From assembly GCA_964481705.1 (NCBI GenBank), contig CAYZUC010000006.1, positions 1 to 53,361 on the forward strand: a DNA stretch of 53,361 nt, written 5' to 3'. Position 1 is the stretch's first letter. Each line of letters starts with the position of its first letter. This document shows, one piece after another, positions 36,081 through 43,788 of the stretch. The position numbers and the translations under genes are program-made. The notes beneath the pieces are model-generated. The model was not told where the DNA came from, did not search any database, and saw nothing but the letters and a program-made list of their open reading frames with translations. The DNA comes from CAYZUC01 sp964481705 (GTDB lineage: Bacteria > Bacillota > Clostridia > Lachnospirales > Lachnospiraceae).

Positions 36081-36941
36081 TTATATTTTACTATCTGGTA
36101 CTTTCTTTGTAAAGATTTTTCTACTGAGATAGGGTATCGCTGCTTCAAAATTCACACCATACCATCTACTGTCCGGATCGCTTTCTGTCTGTCGAATACA
36201 TTCCACGGTAAAATCAACCGCGCACCTCAAAGAATCCGCAAAGCTCAAGCCATTCACAATTGCACCGGTGAACGCACTCGCAAAAACATCGCCGGTACCA
36301 TGATAGGAGGCGGCAATGTGTTCTCTCTCATAATCAAAGAATTCGCCACTCTCTCTGTCATAAGAATAAGCCCCTATCTTGTCCGGCTTTAATGACACTC
36401 CTGTCAAAATCACCTTCTTAGTGCCCAGATCACCTAGCTTTCTAAGGATATCACGTATCTTATGTTCATCTGATATATTTTCTTCATATGGAATATCCAA
36501 CATAAATGACGCCTCTGTCATATTTGGCATAATGACATCCGCCTGCTGACAAAGTCTTGTCATCGCTGATGCAAACTCCTTTGTAAATCCTGGATATAGT
36601 TTTCCGTTATCCGCCATGACTGGATCGACTATGATGGTCGCGCCCTTGCTTTGGTAATGCTTAAACATTTCCGACACAATCGTCATTTGTTCGATAGACC
36701 CCATATAACCAGTATAAATCGCATCAAACTCCATATGCTCTTTCTCCCAGTGTTTCAATATCCCGGGAATATCCTCCGTGAGGTCACGAAACGTAAATCC
36801 CTCGAATGCTGTGTGTGTAGAAAGAACTGCTGTCGGAATGATGCAGGTCTCGACTCCCATACTCGAAATAATGGGAAGTGCAACTGTTAAGGAACACTTT
36901 CCTATGCATGAAATATCCTGAATTGTAACTACTCTCTTCAT
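36081..36941 (-). CDS. pdxK: Pyridoxal/pyridoxamine kinase
   Basis: 286-residue ribokinase-fold enzyme making pyridoxal 5'-phosphate from B6 vitamers in salvage. Seen: VVTIQDISCIGKCSLTVALP, VLSTHTAFEGF, YTGYMGS, VDPVMADNGKLYPGF and the catalytic loop GTGDVFASAFTGAI. The ATG at 36941 follows GGAG of repeat copy C; an extension to 37013 would translate the repeat and is rejected. Whether it is co-transcribed with the CDF gene upstream is unclear because two repeat copies fill the 168-bp gap. Symbol pdxK or pdxY would both be acceptable. Confidence 0.92.
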   Translation of the reverse strand: MKRVVTIQDISCIGKCSLTVALPIISSMGVETCIIPTAVLSTHTAFEGFTFRDLTEDIPGILKHWEKEHMEFDAIYTGYMGSIEQMTIVSEMFKHYQSKGATIIVDPVMADNGKLYPGFTKEFASAMTRLCQQADVIMPNMTEASFMLDIPYEENISDEHKIRDILRKLGDLGTKKVILTGVSLKPDKIGAYSYDRESGEFFDYEREHIAASYHGTGDVFASAFTGAIVNGLSFADSLRCAVDFTVECIRQTESDPDSRWYGVNFEAAIPYLSRKIFTKKVPDSKI

Positions 36942-36945
36942 CATA

Positions 36946-37024
36946 ATCTCCATTCTTGCTAATACGCCGCAAACTTTGGGCGCAAGCACAAATTTGCTGT
37001 GTGAAAAATTCATTTTTCACACTA
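36946..37024 (-). repeat. Structured leader repeat, copy C (adjacent to pdxK)
   Basis: The clearest copy. The plus strand has GCAAACTTTG / CAAATTTGC arms around GGCGCAAGCA, followed by a perfect 10-bp hairpin GTGTGAAAAA-TTCA-TTTTTCACAC (36999-37022). The gene-proximal end gives GAATGGAG as ribosome site of pdxK. It forms a 79-bp tandem with copy D. Confidence 0.85.
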
Positions 37025-37097
37025 ATCTCCATTCTTGCTAGTACGCCGCATACTTTGGGCGCAAGCACAAAGTTACCGTAAGAAAATTTATTTTCAC
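37025..37097 (-). repeat. Structured leader repeat, copy D (tandem with copy C)
   Basis: The same order as copy C from CTCCATTCTTGCTA through ACTTTGGGCGCAAGCACAAAG, offset by 79 bp. Its second hairpin is weaker (GAAAAT / ATTTTC). Its internal ATGGAG is followed by copy C, not by a gene. Confidence 0.8.
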
Positions 37098-37109
37098 ATG
37101 GGTCTCCTT

Positions 37110-38276
37110 CTATATATACGATGTATCTATCGTGATCACTCCATAGAAATTTCCCGGTAAAGCTCGTATTCTCTTTTCAATCATCGTTTTCACTTCTTCT
37201 TCGTTAAGCTTCATCTTTTGTGGTACAACCGCGTCAAAAATCACATTCGTATGTGTTGGTCCATTCACCATACGAAAATCGTGAATGGTAATCCTCTCAT
37301 CAATCTGCTGAACCTCATGCAGCATCTTCACCTTCAGCTCCTTAATGACCTCATCGTCCACTGCCACTGGGTCCATATGTATGACTGCTTCACATCCCAG
37401 CGTTTCTTTTAATTCGCGTTCTGCCCTATCAATCACATCATGTAATTCAAAAATGTCACCATCTCCCGGAACCTCAGCATGTAAAGAAATCATAACACGT
37501 CCTGGACCATAATCATGTACTACCAGGTCATGTGTTCCTACAATCTCATCAAACCCCGTGACAATCCTTATTATCTGTTGTACAAATTCCGGGTCGGGAG
37601 ATTTACCAAGCAATGGCTGGATGGTATCTTTCGCCGCTCCACAGCCTGCAAACAGAATGAATCCTGCTACCAGTACACCACCAATACCATCGACATTAAT
37701 ACCTGTCAGCTTTACAAGCAGCATCGCAAGCAATACCACTGTTGTTGCGACTGCATCACTCAGACTGTCTGTTGCGGTTGCTTTCATGGCTGCCGAATTA
37801 ATTTTCTTCCCAATATGATGGTTATAGTAACACATATATAACTTAACCAATATGGAACAGATTAAAATAACAAAAGAAAGGATACTGACTTCAATCTCCT
37901 CCGGACGAAAAATCTTCTGAACGGAAGTTTTCGCAAGTTCAAAGCCCATAATGAGAATAGCAAGTGAGATAAAAAGTCCCGAAATGTATTCCATTCTCCC
38001 ATGTCCAAAGGGGTGTTCTGCATCAGCCTTCTTACCAGCAAGTTTAAAACCAAGTAATGTAATCAGGGAAGAACCGGCATCAGACAAGTTGTTAAAAGCA
38101 TCTGCCGTGATGGCAACAGACCCGCTCAGAACTCCGGCCAGAAATTTTCCTGTGAACAAAACCACATTCAAAAAGATTCCTACTACTCCACATAGTACCC
38201 CATATTTGCGTCTAATATCTACTTCTGATAATCCTTTTTTTCTTTCAATCAGGATTCTTGCCAACCACCGAATCAT
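37110..38276 (-). CDS. Cation diffusion facilitator family transporter
   Basis: 388 residues: six membrane segments (about 20-215) and a cytoplasmic metal-binding domain (about 220-300), followed by a longer tail. CDF proteins export divalent metals (Zn, Fe, Mn, Co) against protons. Site residues are seen in ITADAFNNLSDAGSS and ATATDSLSDAVATT (D-x-x-x-D pairs) with the interhelix block HPFGHGRMEYISGL. The D-D pattern instead of H-D leans towards Mn/Fe-type members, but this is weak. The ATG at 38276 has AAAGGGG six bases upstream; an ATG six codons earlier has no site. Confidence 0.93.
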   Translation of the reverse strand: MIRWLARILIERKKGLSEVDIRRKYGVLCGVVGIFLNVVLFTGKFLAGVLSGSVAITADAFNNLSDAGSSLITLLGFKLAGKKADAEHPFGHGRMEYISGLFISLAILIMGFELAKTSVQKIFRPEEIEVSILSFVILICSILVKLYMCYYNHHIGKKINSAAMKATATDSLSDAVATTVVLLAMLLVKLTGINVDGIGGVLVAGFILFAGCGAAKDTIQPLLGKSPDPEFVQQIIRIVTGFDEIVGTHDLVVHDYGPGRVMISLHAEVPGDGDIFELHDVIDRAERELKETLGCEAVIHMDPVAVDDEVIKELKVKMLHEVQQIDERITIHDFRMVNGPTHTNVIFDAVVPQKMKLNEEEVKTMIEKRIRALPGNFYGVITIDTSYI

Positions 38277-38331
38277 ATTGTCCCCTTTCTGCAACTTTCG
38301 TCAAAGAATTAAAGACAAAATCTGCATAGCT

Positions 38332-39354
38332 TTACTTCTTTCCGATTTTCTTGATCTGAACTGCTATCACCACAATACTGCTTAATAAAACAATTCCATA
38401 AAAGCTGATACCTCTGCTTAACACCATAGACGGAAGCAAAAAACCTTCTTTGAATACATTACGAAATACTTTCATATAGACCGTTTCGCTCACACCAACA
38501 GCACCCGGAATTGGAAGCATATCTGCCGATATAGAAACAATGCACTGCAGCATCAAAACCGTAAACAATTGATACCCGCTGAGACCAAAAGCAAGAAAAA
38601 TCATATACGTAATGGCAAATCTACAAGTCCTCTGAATTAATGTCACGATCAAGACTTCAATGAACATTTCCAAATGATTTCGAATATATGCGGAACCTTC
38701 ACGATAATTATCCATCGTATGGTTAATTCTGTTCTCCAGCTTCTCCGTATGCTTTACAATATGAAAATGATGTAGAATAGTCAGAACCACAAACGCTGTC
38801 TTACGAATCAATTTGTCTGCACATAAGGCTAAAACCATGGATACTACGGCCACTATATTCATGAAAAGTCCCAAGTAAAATAAGTAGCGATAATTTCCCA
38901 AAATATCAATAAAATTCTCCTTGGAAACAAGATACATGACACCAGCATATACAAGAAGAGAACCCTTATACGCAATGGCAACTACGAGTAGAGATACCGA
39001 GGATTTCGCCAAGGGTATCCCGTCCTCCTTCATATAAAGCATCTGAGCCGGCTGGCCTCCAGACGCAGATGGAGTAATGGCGCAAAAATAGCACTCAATG
39101 AACACATATTTCACACAACGGAGAAATGTTGTATTCGCATCAAGCGATTTCAAAATTTGGTATAAGTTCCATGCTTCGCACAGGATAAAAATCATATTCA
39201 AAAAGACAGCCAAAACAATCAGTAAAATGTCCACTCGCTTAAGGACCTTGACCGTCTCCTGAAAATCATATTCTCGAAAAACCCATGCAAAAGTTATTAC
39301 AATTAAAAGCAGCAGCACCGCTATGCTAATGATGTTACTTTTTTTACTCTTCAT
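38332..39354 (-). CDS. UPF0104/lysylphosphatidylglycerol synthase TM-like flippase family protein
   Basis: 340 residues with about eight membrane segments. The family pattern includes VLAVFLNMIFILCEAWNLYQIL, the conserved cytoplasmic PSASGGQPAQMLYMKEDGIP and the late GAVGVSETVYMKVF; no C-terminal aminoacyltransferase domain is present, so this is the lone membrane part, related to MprF flippase domains and to polyprenyl-glycan-linked proteins. The ATG at 39354 follows AGGAG by four bases; longer starts lack a site. A 13-bp terminator just upstream ends the neighbouring PspC unit. Confidence 0.88.
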   Translation of the reverse strand: MKSKKSNIISIAVLLLLIVITFAWVFREYDFQETVKVLKRVDILLIVLAVFLNMIFILCEAWNLYQILKSLDANTTFLRCVKYVFIECYFCAITPSASGGQPAQMLYMKEDGIPLAKSSVSLLVVAIAYKGSLLVYAGVMYLVSKENFIDILGNYRYLFYLGLFMNIVAVVSMVLALCADKLIRKTAFVVLTILHHFHIVKHTEKLENRINHTMDNYREGSAYIRNHLEMFIEVLIVTLIQRTCRFAITYMIFLAFGLSGYQLFTVLMLQCIVSISADMLPIPGAVGVSETVYMKVFRNVFKEGFLLPSMVLSRGISFYGIVLLSSIVVIAVQIKKIGKK

Positions 39355-39408
39355 ATTACTCCTCATTCCTGCTGGCAAAACCTCTGTACTTCTGTGTAAA
39401 TCAGGTTA

Positions 39409-39443
39409 GAAAAATCCCCTTGTGCATCCAGCACAAGGGGATT
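39409..39443 (-). terminator. Terminator of the PadR-PspC operon
   Basis: Minus strand: perfect 13-bp stem AATCCCCTTGTGC / GCACAAGGGGATT with a 5-base loop, then TTTTT. It lies 16 bp after the pspC stop. Confidence 0.93.
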
Positions 39444-39459
39444 GCATTCTCATATTATA

Positions 39460-39654
39460 TTACATTTCTTCCGGTATTACAATCGCCGCAATGATATAAG
39501 CGATAATGCCACAACCGCCCATACAAGCAAATACAATAGCTCCTAAACGTACAATTGTAGGGTCAATATTTAAATAATTACCAATGCCTCCGCATACACC
39601 ACAAATCATTCTGTTGGTTCTTGATTTTTCTAATTTCTTATATCCGTTATCCAT
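39460..39654 (-). CDS. PspC domain protein, small membrane protein
   Basis: 64 residues. Nearly the whole protein is a PspC domain: MICGVCGGIGNYLNIDPT followed by VRLGAIVFACMGGCGI and a second membrane segment ending IPEEM. In Gram-positives such proteins sit in envelope-stress modules with DUF4097 and HAAS proteins, as here. AAAGGAG precedes the ATG. Last gene of the PadR operon, 47 bp after the DUF4097 gene and just before a strong terminator. Confidence 0.95.
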   Translation of the reverse strand: MDNGYKKLEKSRTNRMICGVCGGIGNYLNIDPTIVRLGAIVFACMGGCGIIAYIIAAIVIPEEM

Positions 39655-39701
39655 TCTCTTTTCTCCTTTTCCTAATGTTAGCTTGCCGTTCTCATATGTT
39701 C

Positions 39702-40598
39702 CTAGAAATTAATATTTACTGCACCCATGTTACAATCAATTTTAATGTCTTTATCGCTTCCATTATCAATTTTTCTTTCGGAACCCATGCCGGCAAAGTC
39801 ATCACCATCAATGTTTACTCCACCTGCGCTGCAGTTAACCTTGTAATTATAGTCTTCCTTACTGCCCTCCAGATCCAGATTTACTGCACCCATAGAACAA
39901 TCAATTTTGACGCTTCCTTCGATTTCTCCATCAATTTCCGCAGAGCCAAGACCCACATCGAAATCGCTTTCACCAAACTGAACCTCTTCCAATTGTGCAG
40001 AGCCTGCTCCAATCTTAAAGCGAACCTCAGCCGCTTTCAGATTGTCTCCATCAAATTTTCCTGCTCCAATTTCTGCATCCAGCTTTTCACATTCCAAATC
40101 TTCCAGCTCAGCATATCCTGCTCCAATACTGATTTTTACATCTTCCAAGGAGTAGTCCTTAGGTACATAGACTACAATATCTCTTCGATTGGTCGATTTA
40201 TCTCTTGATTTAACAAACAATGTTCCGCCATGGATACCCGTCTCATATTTATTCGAATTTTTTGCTACTATTTTGTACTTGTCTCCGTCATATGGGACTA
40301 CTTTAAGAGCTCCTCCGCCAATTTTCAGTTCCATATCTGTTACTTCAGCATTGTCATAAGTAATACCATCACCATCGGCTGTTTCCCAATCGAGATCCGG
40401 GGTGTCATAACAAAATGCAAAGTCTTCACCGGAAACTGTATAGGTATAATGGGATGGTCCCCAGCTCAACTCACCATTTTCAAGCATACTTACCAATCTC
40501 ACCGGACCACCAAAGATAATTCCAACAATTCCGAACATCAAGCCGATGCATACCATGCAACCTGCAATAATAAAAGAGTACTTATAAAATGATCTCAT
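39702..40598 (-). CDS. DUF4097 family beta-strand protein, membrane-anchored
   Basis: 298 residues: one N-terminal membrane segment (about 7-30) and an extracellular right-handed beta-repeat domain. Repeated units of about 20 residues carry Asp/Gly turns (IGAGYAELEDLECEKLDAE, IGAGKFDGDNLKAAE, IGAGSAQLEEV, VGLGSAEIDGEIEG, CSMGAVNLDLEG), the usual LiaG/DUF4097 form. The ATG overlaps the stop of the HAAS gene (TAATG) and has AGGAGG ten bases upstream. It is a likely surface effector or sensor of envelope state; the molecular role is unknown. A second DUF4097 gene starts the right edge of the window. Confidence 0.92.
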   Translation of the reverse strand: MRSFYKYSFIIAGCMVCIGLMFGIVGIIFGGPVRLVSMLENGELSWGPSHYTYTVSGEDFAFCYDTPDLDWETADGDGITYDNAEVTDMELKIGGGALKVVPYDGDKYKIVAKNSNKYETGIHGGTLFVKSRDKSTNRRDIVVYVPKDYSLEDVKISIGAGYAELEDLECEKLDAEIGAGKFDGDNLKAAEVRFKIGAGSAQLEEVQFGESDFDVGLGSAEIDGEIEGSVKIDCSMGAVNLDLEGSKEDYNYKVNCSAGGVNIDGDDFAGMGSERKIDNGSDKDIKIDCNMGAVNINF

Positions 40599-41290
40599 TA
40601 CGCTGCCACCTCCTTCTTCTTTTTAAAAGGCATCTGGCAAAGGCTTACAACGCCTCTTACACAAGCAGGGATTAGATAGGATGCTGCCATGATGATCAGT
40701 AAAATTCCCATGATGGATAATCCTGTTATAGCAAAACCTGCTCCAAGCAAACAGAGTGCCGCAAACGGAGCTACGATTAGTTTAGCAAATCCTACAACTA
40801 TCAAAGCAATTCCTGCAATCAGAAGACCCACACCTGCAAGACATAATCCAACTGCGATACAAAACATAGCACATATTATGCTAAATACGGTTGCCAGCGC
40901 TGCAAAACCAAGTGGTAATACTACCGGTGCTGCAAGAATACAAAGAAGGATAATCAGAACCACCTTACCTGGGGTATCCGTCTTGGTATTGCTTGAGGTA
41001 TTATTTCTCGTTGCGGTTCGTCTGGCTAATTCTTCCCTATCGACAAACTTACGGTTCTGATAACCTCGCTCACTATATTCTCCATTCTCGTCCGGTTTAT
41101 CTGAGAGCCCTGCTTTAATCGTCTGAGCAACTCTCTCCGGTGATTCCAGATCCTCGATCACACTCGCTTCATTCTCTTCACCTGCTTCATCGAAGTAGTC
41201 GTTATAAAAGCTGATAGCCTCTGTTTTCTCGGCTTCCGGAATATCGCCTAAAAGTTCATTTAACTTATCGATAAACTCGCTTCTATTCAT
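40598..41290 (-). CDS. HAAS/DUF1700 domain membrane protein
   Basis: 230 residues. Residues 1-65 are a HAAS domain (NRSEFIDKLNELLGDIP, FYNDYFDEAGEENEASVI, LESPERVAQTIKAG), a short helical signalling domain that often pairs with PadR. A hydrophilic linker is followed by about four membrane segments rich in Gly/Ala (from about 118). The start at 41290 overlaps the PadR stop (ATGA) and has AGGAGG; the longer frame to 41344 runs into padR. Order PadR, HAAS, DUF4097, PspC is a known envelope module in Clostridia and Bacilli. Confidence 0.92.
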   Translation of the reverse strand: MNRSEFIDKLNELLGDIPEAEKTEAISFYNDYFDEAGEENEASVIEDLESPERVAQTIKAGLSDKPDENGEYSERGYQNRKFVDREELARRTATRNNTSSNTKTDTPGKVVLIILLCILAAPVVLPLGFAALATVFSIICAMFCIAVGLCLAGVGLLIAGIALIVVGFAKLIVAPFAALCLLGAGFAITGLSIMGILLIIMAASYLIPACVRGVVSLCQMPFKKKKEVAA

Positions 41291-41610
41291 CTGTTGTTCC
41301 CTCCTGCAAATATCCCTGAGATTTTTCCTGAATAAGCTTTCCACTCAGTCTTGTATAGATTTAACTGTACCATCCCTTTTTCGGTGACCTTATAGTATCG
41401 CCGGTTTCTTCCGCCGAACTCTTGGTCGTAAACTGCTAGGCAATCATCTTTTTGCAGTCTTCGCAGAACAGGGTATAGCGTTGATTCCGAAATCTCAATT
41501 ACTTCCCTGACTTCCTGAGTAATCTTGTAACCGTATGTTCCCTGGGGTTCCATGGAAACGACGGCTAACACAATTGCATCCAGTAGTGCCGCTCCCGTAT
41601 TGAATACCAT
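41287..41610 (-). CDS. PadR family transcriptional regulator
   Basis: 107-residue winged-helix repressor. Seen: LLDAIVLAVVSMEPQGTYGYKI, then ISESTLYPVLRRLQKDDCL (recognition helix) and the wing GGRNRRYYKVTEKG. The short C-terminal helix makes it a PadR subfamily 2 member. GGAGG six bases before the ATG at 41610 decides the start; a frame to 41661 is rejected. The upstream promoter overlaps one of two mirror-image operators, so autoregulation of the four-gene operon is likely. Confidence 0.95.
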   Translation of the reverse strand: MVFNTGAALLDAIVLAVVSMEPQGTYGYKITQEVREVIEISESTLYPVLRRLQKDDCLAVYDQEFGGRNRRYYKVTEKGMVQLNLYKTEWKAYSGKISGIFAGGNNR

Positions 41611-41716
41611 ATTCATCCTCCAATCTTTCTGATCAGCTTCCTTTATAATCGGAAGCACCAACTGATCTGATAGCCGGCAACGGATGAAACGAATAATATT
41701 GTTTAATATTTAATAC

Positions 41717-41729
41717 TATACGTTGTATA
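41717..41729 (-). promoter_or_regulatory. Probable PadR operator 1
   Basis: TATACGTTGTATA, a near-palindrome that is the exact reverse complement of operator 2. It lies in the leader just after the expected transcription start; centres are 34 bp apart. Confidence 0.6.
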
Positions 41730-41748
41730 ACATCGTTGCTATGTTGAT

Positions 41749-41777
41749 ACTATACAACGTATAATATTATGTGTCAA
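41749..41777 (-). promoter_or_regulatory. Promoter of the PadR operon
   Basis: Minus strand: TTGACA (41772-41777), 17 bp, TATAGT (41749-41754). Operator 2 overlaps the -10 box and the downstream half of the spacer. Confidence 0.85.
41751..41763 (-). promoter_or_regulatory. Probable PadR operator 2
   Basis: TATACAACGTATA on the plus strand, mirror of operator 1, covering part of the -10 box. Occupancy would block polymerase. Confidence 0.6.
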
Positions 41778-41814
41778 TAGGTTTTTTCATTTTTTAAAAG
41801 TTTTTATATGAATT

Positions 41815-42246
41815 TTATTTATTTGTCTCACGAAGGCTTTCCAGCTTGCTATTCATGCGATTTGCTTCCGTCTGATCTCTGTGCCAGCAAAAGGTATTTA
41901 CCATAACATAGACGCCAAGGACAATTATCGCAAATACTACTCCTTGAAGGGGGGTGTGATACATTTCGAGATAATAAGCTGCAATCAACAATACTGCTTC
42001 TACCATGATAACGTGAAACGCTTGACGCCCCCTCCACTCCTTGCGGGATAGTTCATGTTTCGAATAGAACACCAGCAAAGGAATATCCCCCAGAAAGCCA
42101 AATACGAACATCATGCCAAGATACCCAACCGTGAAAATCGAATCTCTGGCAAAAATCGAACAGTAAATAAAATTCCCCAAAAAAGTTCCTGTCATTATGA
42201 CAAAATAATTACTGATTAATGCTCTTATCATATTCTTTGAATCCAT
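41815..42246 (-). CDS. DUF3021 family membrane protein
   Basis: 143 residues with four membrane segments (about 9-28, 37-57, 76-92, 100-120) and a charged C-terminus. DUF3021 proteins are almost always encoded next to a LytTR regulator and are thought to modulate it from the membrane. GGAGG precedes the ATG by four bases. It lies 41 bp after the LytTR gene. No terminator is evident before the PadR promoter. Confidence 0.88.
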   Translation of the reverse strand: MDSKNMIRALISNYFVIMTGTFLGNFIYCSIFARDSIFTVGYLGMMFVFGFLGDIPLLVFYSKHELSRKEWRGRQAFHVIMVEAVLLIAAYYLEMYHTPLQGVVFAIIVLGVYVMVNTFCWHRDQTEANRMNSKLESLRETNK

Positions 42247-42287
42247 ATTGCCTCCATCTGCATTTATTGCCTGTATCTATTCATTTT

Positions 42288-42725
42288 TTACATTCCCAAC
42301 AATTGCTTCAATATCGGTACATACTGCCTGGAAATCACTACATCCTCTCCATTTAAAAGATGCGCTTCGAAGCGCCCGCTAAAAGCAGGTCGAATATAGG
42401 ATATCTTTCCTGCATTTACAATTGTCGATTTGGATGCTCGAAAGAACTTGCTTCCATCACATATCTCCTCAATTTCGTATAGTCTTTGTCTGGATTCAAA
42501 AATTCTCTCCTTGCAGTAAATATAAGTTTTATTATCTACGCTTTCAAAATAGTACACCTCTTCCGGGCGAATCTTGTGGATACATTCTCCATCGTATCCC
42601 ACAAAGGAGGTATCCGATAATTTGATTTTATGGATAACTCTCATGATTTCCTCATTCATTTCATGGCAGCGAATGATGATTTCCTCTTCTTTATTCTGTT
42701 CTACTTCTTCCACTGTAAGTTTCAA
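42288..42725 (-). CDS. LytTR DNA-binding domain regulator
   Basis: 145 residues without a receiver. N-terminal about 40 residues are helical (KLTVEEVEQNKEEE, CHEMNEEIMRVIHKI). The LytTR domain follows: YFESVDNKTYIYCKERIFESR split over two strands, FFRASKSTIVNAGKISYIRP, and GRFEAHLLNGEDVVISRQYV. The start is a TTG at 42725 with AGGAGG six bases upstream, a good example of a non-ATG start. It forms the standard LytTR-DUF3021 pair, likely controlled by the membrane partner. Confidence 0.93.
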   Translation of the reverse strand: MKLTVEEVEQNKEEEIIIRCHEMNEEIMRVIHKIKLSDTSFVGYDGECIHKIRPEEVYYFESVDNKTYIYCKERIFESRQRLYEIEEICDGSKFFRASKSTIVNAGKISYIRPAFSGRFEAHLLNGEDVVISRQYVPILKQLLGM

Positions 42726-42809
42726 ACGTGTTCCTCCTGTGCGATTTATATTCCTATCATCCGCTTTGTTTTTATCCAGATGATTTGTATTCTCTCAATT
42801 CACCTTTGC

Positions 42810-42838
42810 TTGATTAAGAAGCTTATTTGTATTACAAT
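42810..42838 (+). promoter_or_regulatory. Promoter of the DUF6472-like gene
   Basis: TTGATT (42810-42815), 17 bp, TACAAT (42833-42838), 45 bp before the ATG at 42884. Confidence 0.6.
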
Positions 42839-42883
42839 CAATGATGTATATTTCCGCTGACTACGACCACGAATGGAGCCCTT

Positions 42884-43078
42884 ATGCAAAAAAAGAAACA
42901 ACCTGCCAGCAGCTGTGATAGCTGTGTGAACTATATTTATGATGATGATTACGAGTACTATGTATGTGATATGGATCTGGATGAGGATGAGTATCAGAGA
43001 TTTCTTACTTCATCTTCCTTTAGTTGTCCGTATTATCAGCTAAATGATGAGTACCTTATCGTACGCCATCAGATGTAG
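42884..43078 (+). CDS. Small four-cysteine acidic protein (DUF6472-like)
   Basis: 64 residues. CDSCVNY and YYVCDMDLDED are followed by FSCPYYQL, giving four cysteines that could hold a metal, with a tyrosine/aspartate-rich middle. I recall similar Lachnospiraceae proteins as DUF6472; no function is known. GGAG lies five bases before the ATG, and a 17-bp-spaced promoter precedes it. Its 3' end overlaps the convergent thiamine pyrophosphokinase gene by 23 bp. Confidence 0.85.
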   Translation: MQKKKQPASSCDSCVNYIYDDDYEYYVCDMDLDEDEYQRFLTSSSFSCPYYQLNDEYLIVRHQM

Positions 43079-43721
43079 TACCCTTTACTTCTATTAGTAG
43101 GATCAGTGTTCCCTGTTTTACTGAAATCTTCGATTCTTTTCCCATACGCTCGTTGCTGATTCCAATTGGGTAAGTATTGGTGACTGTTGCATCGGTAAGT
43201 GGATATTTCATGCCTGTAATATACACTCCGGTTGCCTTTTCTGTATGCGCAAACATGGACACTCTTCCCGTTCCCACTTCAAACGCCATCTCCGTATCCG
43301 TAATCGATGTAATAATCTCCTGTTTTCCAATAAGTGTTCCTCTTTTTCCATGCTGTGACAGCCATGCCAGAAGCTGAATATTGGCTAACGTATGATCCAA
43401 TCTTCCACCGGTTCCCCCATATATGAGGAACTCATTGAAACCACGTTTCATCCCCTCCTGAAGCGCCGCCCACATATCCGTATCATCCTTCTCTGATGGA
43501 AGAATAATCATATTCTCCTGGTTCTCGTACTGTTTCCAACAAGAATCCGATTTCAATGACTCAGACGAATCAAAGTCTCCAATAATTAAATTAGGGCGTA
43601 TACCTATTTCCCGCAGATAGTCGAATCCTCCATCTGCTGCGATCACAAAATCCCCATCCTCAGGTAAGCGCTTGATTCCAAAGAACTCTCCCGCTCCCAC
43701 AATATAACAAATCTTACTCAT
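43056..43721 (-). CDS. thiN: Thiamine pyrophosphokinase (thiamine diphosphokinase)
   Basis: 221-residue enzyme that converts thiamine and ATP to thiamine pyrophosphate and AMP. Seen: FVIAADGGFDYLREIGIRPN, LIIGDFDSSES, the catalytic LPSEKDDTDMWAALQEG, and YGGTGGRLDHTLANIQLL; the C-terminal beta part binds thiamine (VGTGRVSMFAH, then ISNERMGKESKISV). AAAGGAG precedes the ATG by four bases. It completes salvage of the thiamine imported by ThiT (3089-3757), although no riboswitch is seen here. Confidence 0.96.
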   Translation of the reverse strand: MSKICYIVGAGEFFGIKRLPEDGDFVIAADGGFDYLREIGIRPNLIIGDFDSSESLKSDSCWKQYENQENMIILPSEKDDTDMWAALQEGMKRGFNEFLIYGGTGGRLDHTLANIQLLAWLSQHGKRGTLIGKQEIITSITDTEMAFEVGTGRVSMFAHTEKATGVYITGMKYPLTDATVTNTYPIGISNERMGKESKISVKQGTLILLIEVKGTTSDGVR

Positions 43722-43751
43722 ATTTCTCCTTTTGCGTGTCTATCAGATAAC

Positions 43752-43782
43752 ACTCTTTTCCAGATTATACTCTTTTCCAGAT
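43752..43782 (-). repeat. Two 14-bp direct repeats upstream of thiN
   Basis: ACTCTTTTCCAGAT at 43752-43765 and again at 43769-43782 (17-bp period), between the MATE stop and thiN. On the minus strand the pair reads ATCTGGAAAAGAGT twice. It may be a small duplication or tandem operator half-sites. Confidence 0.6.
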
Positions 43783-43788
43783 GCAGAT

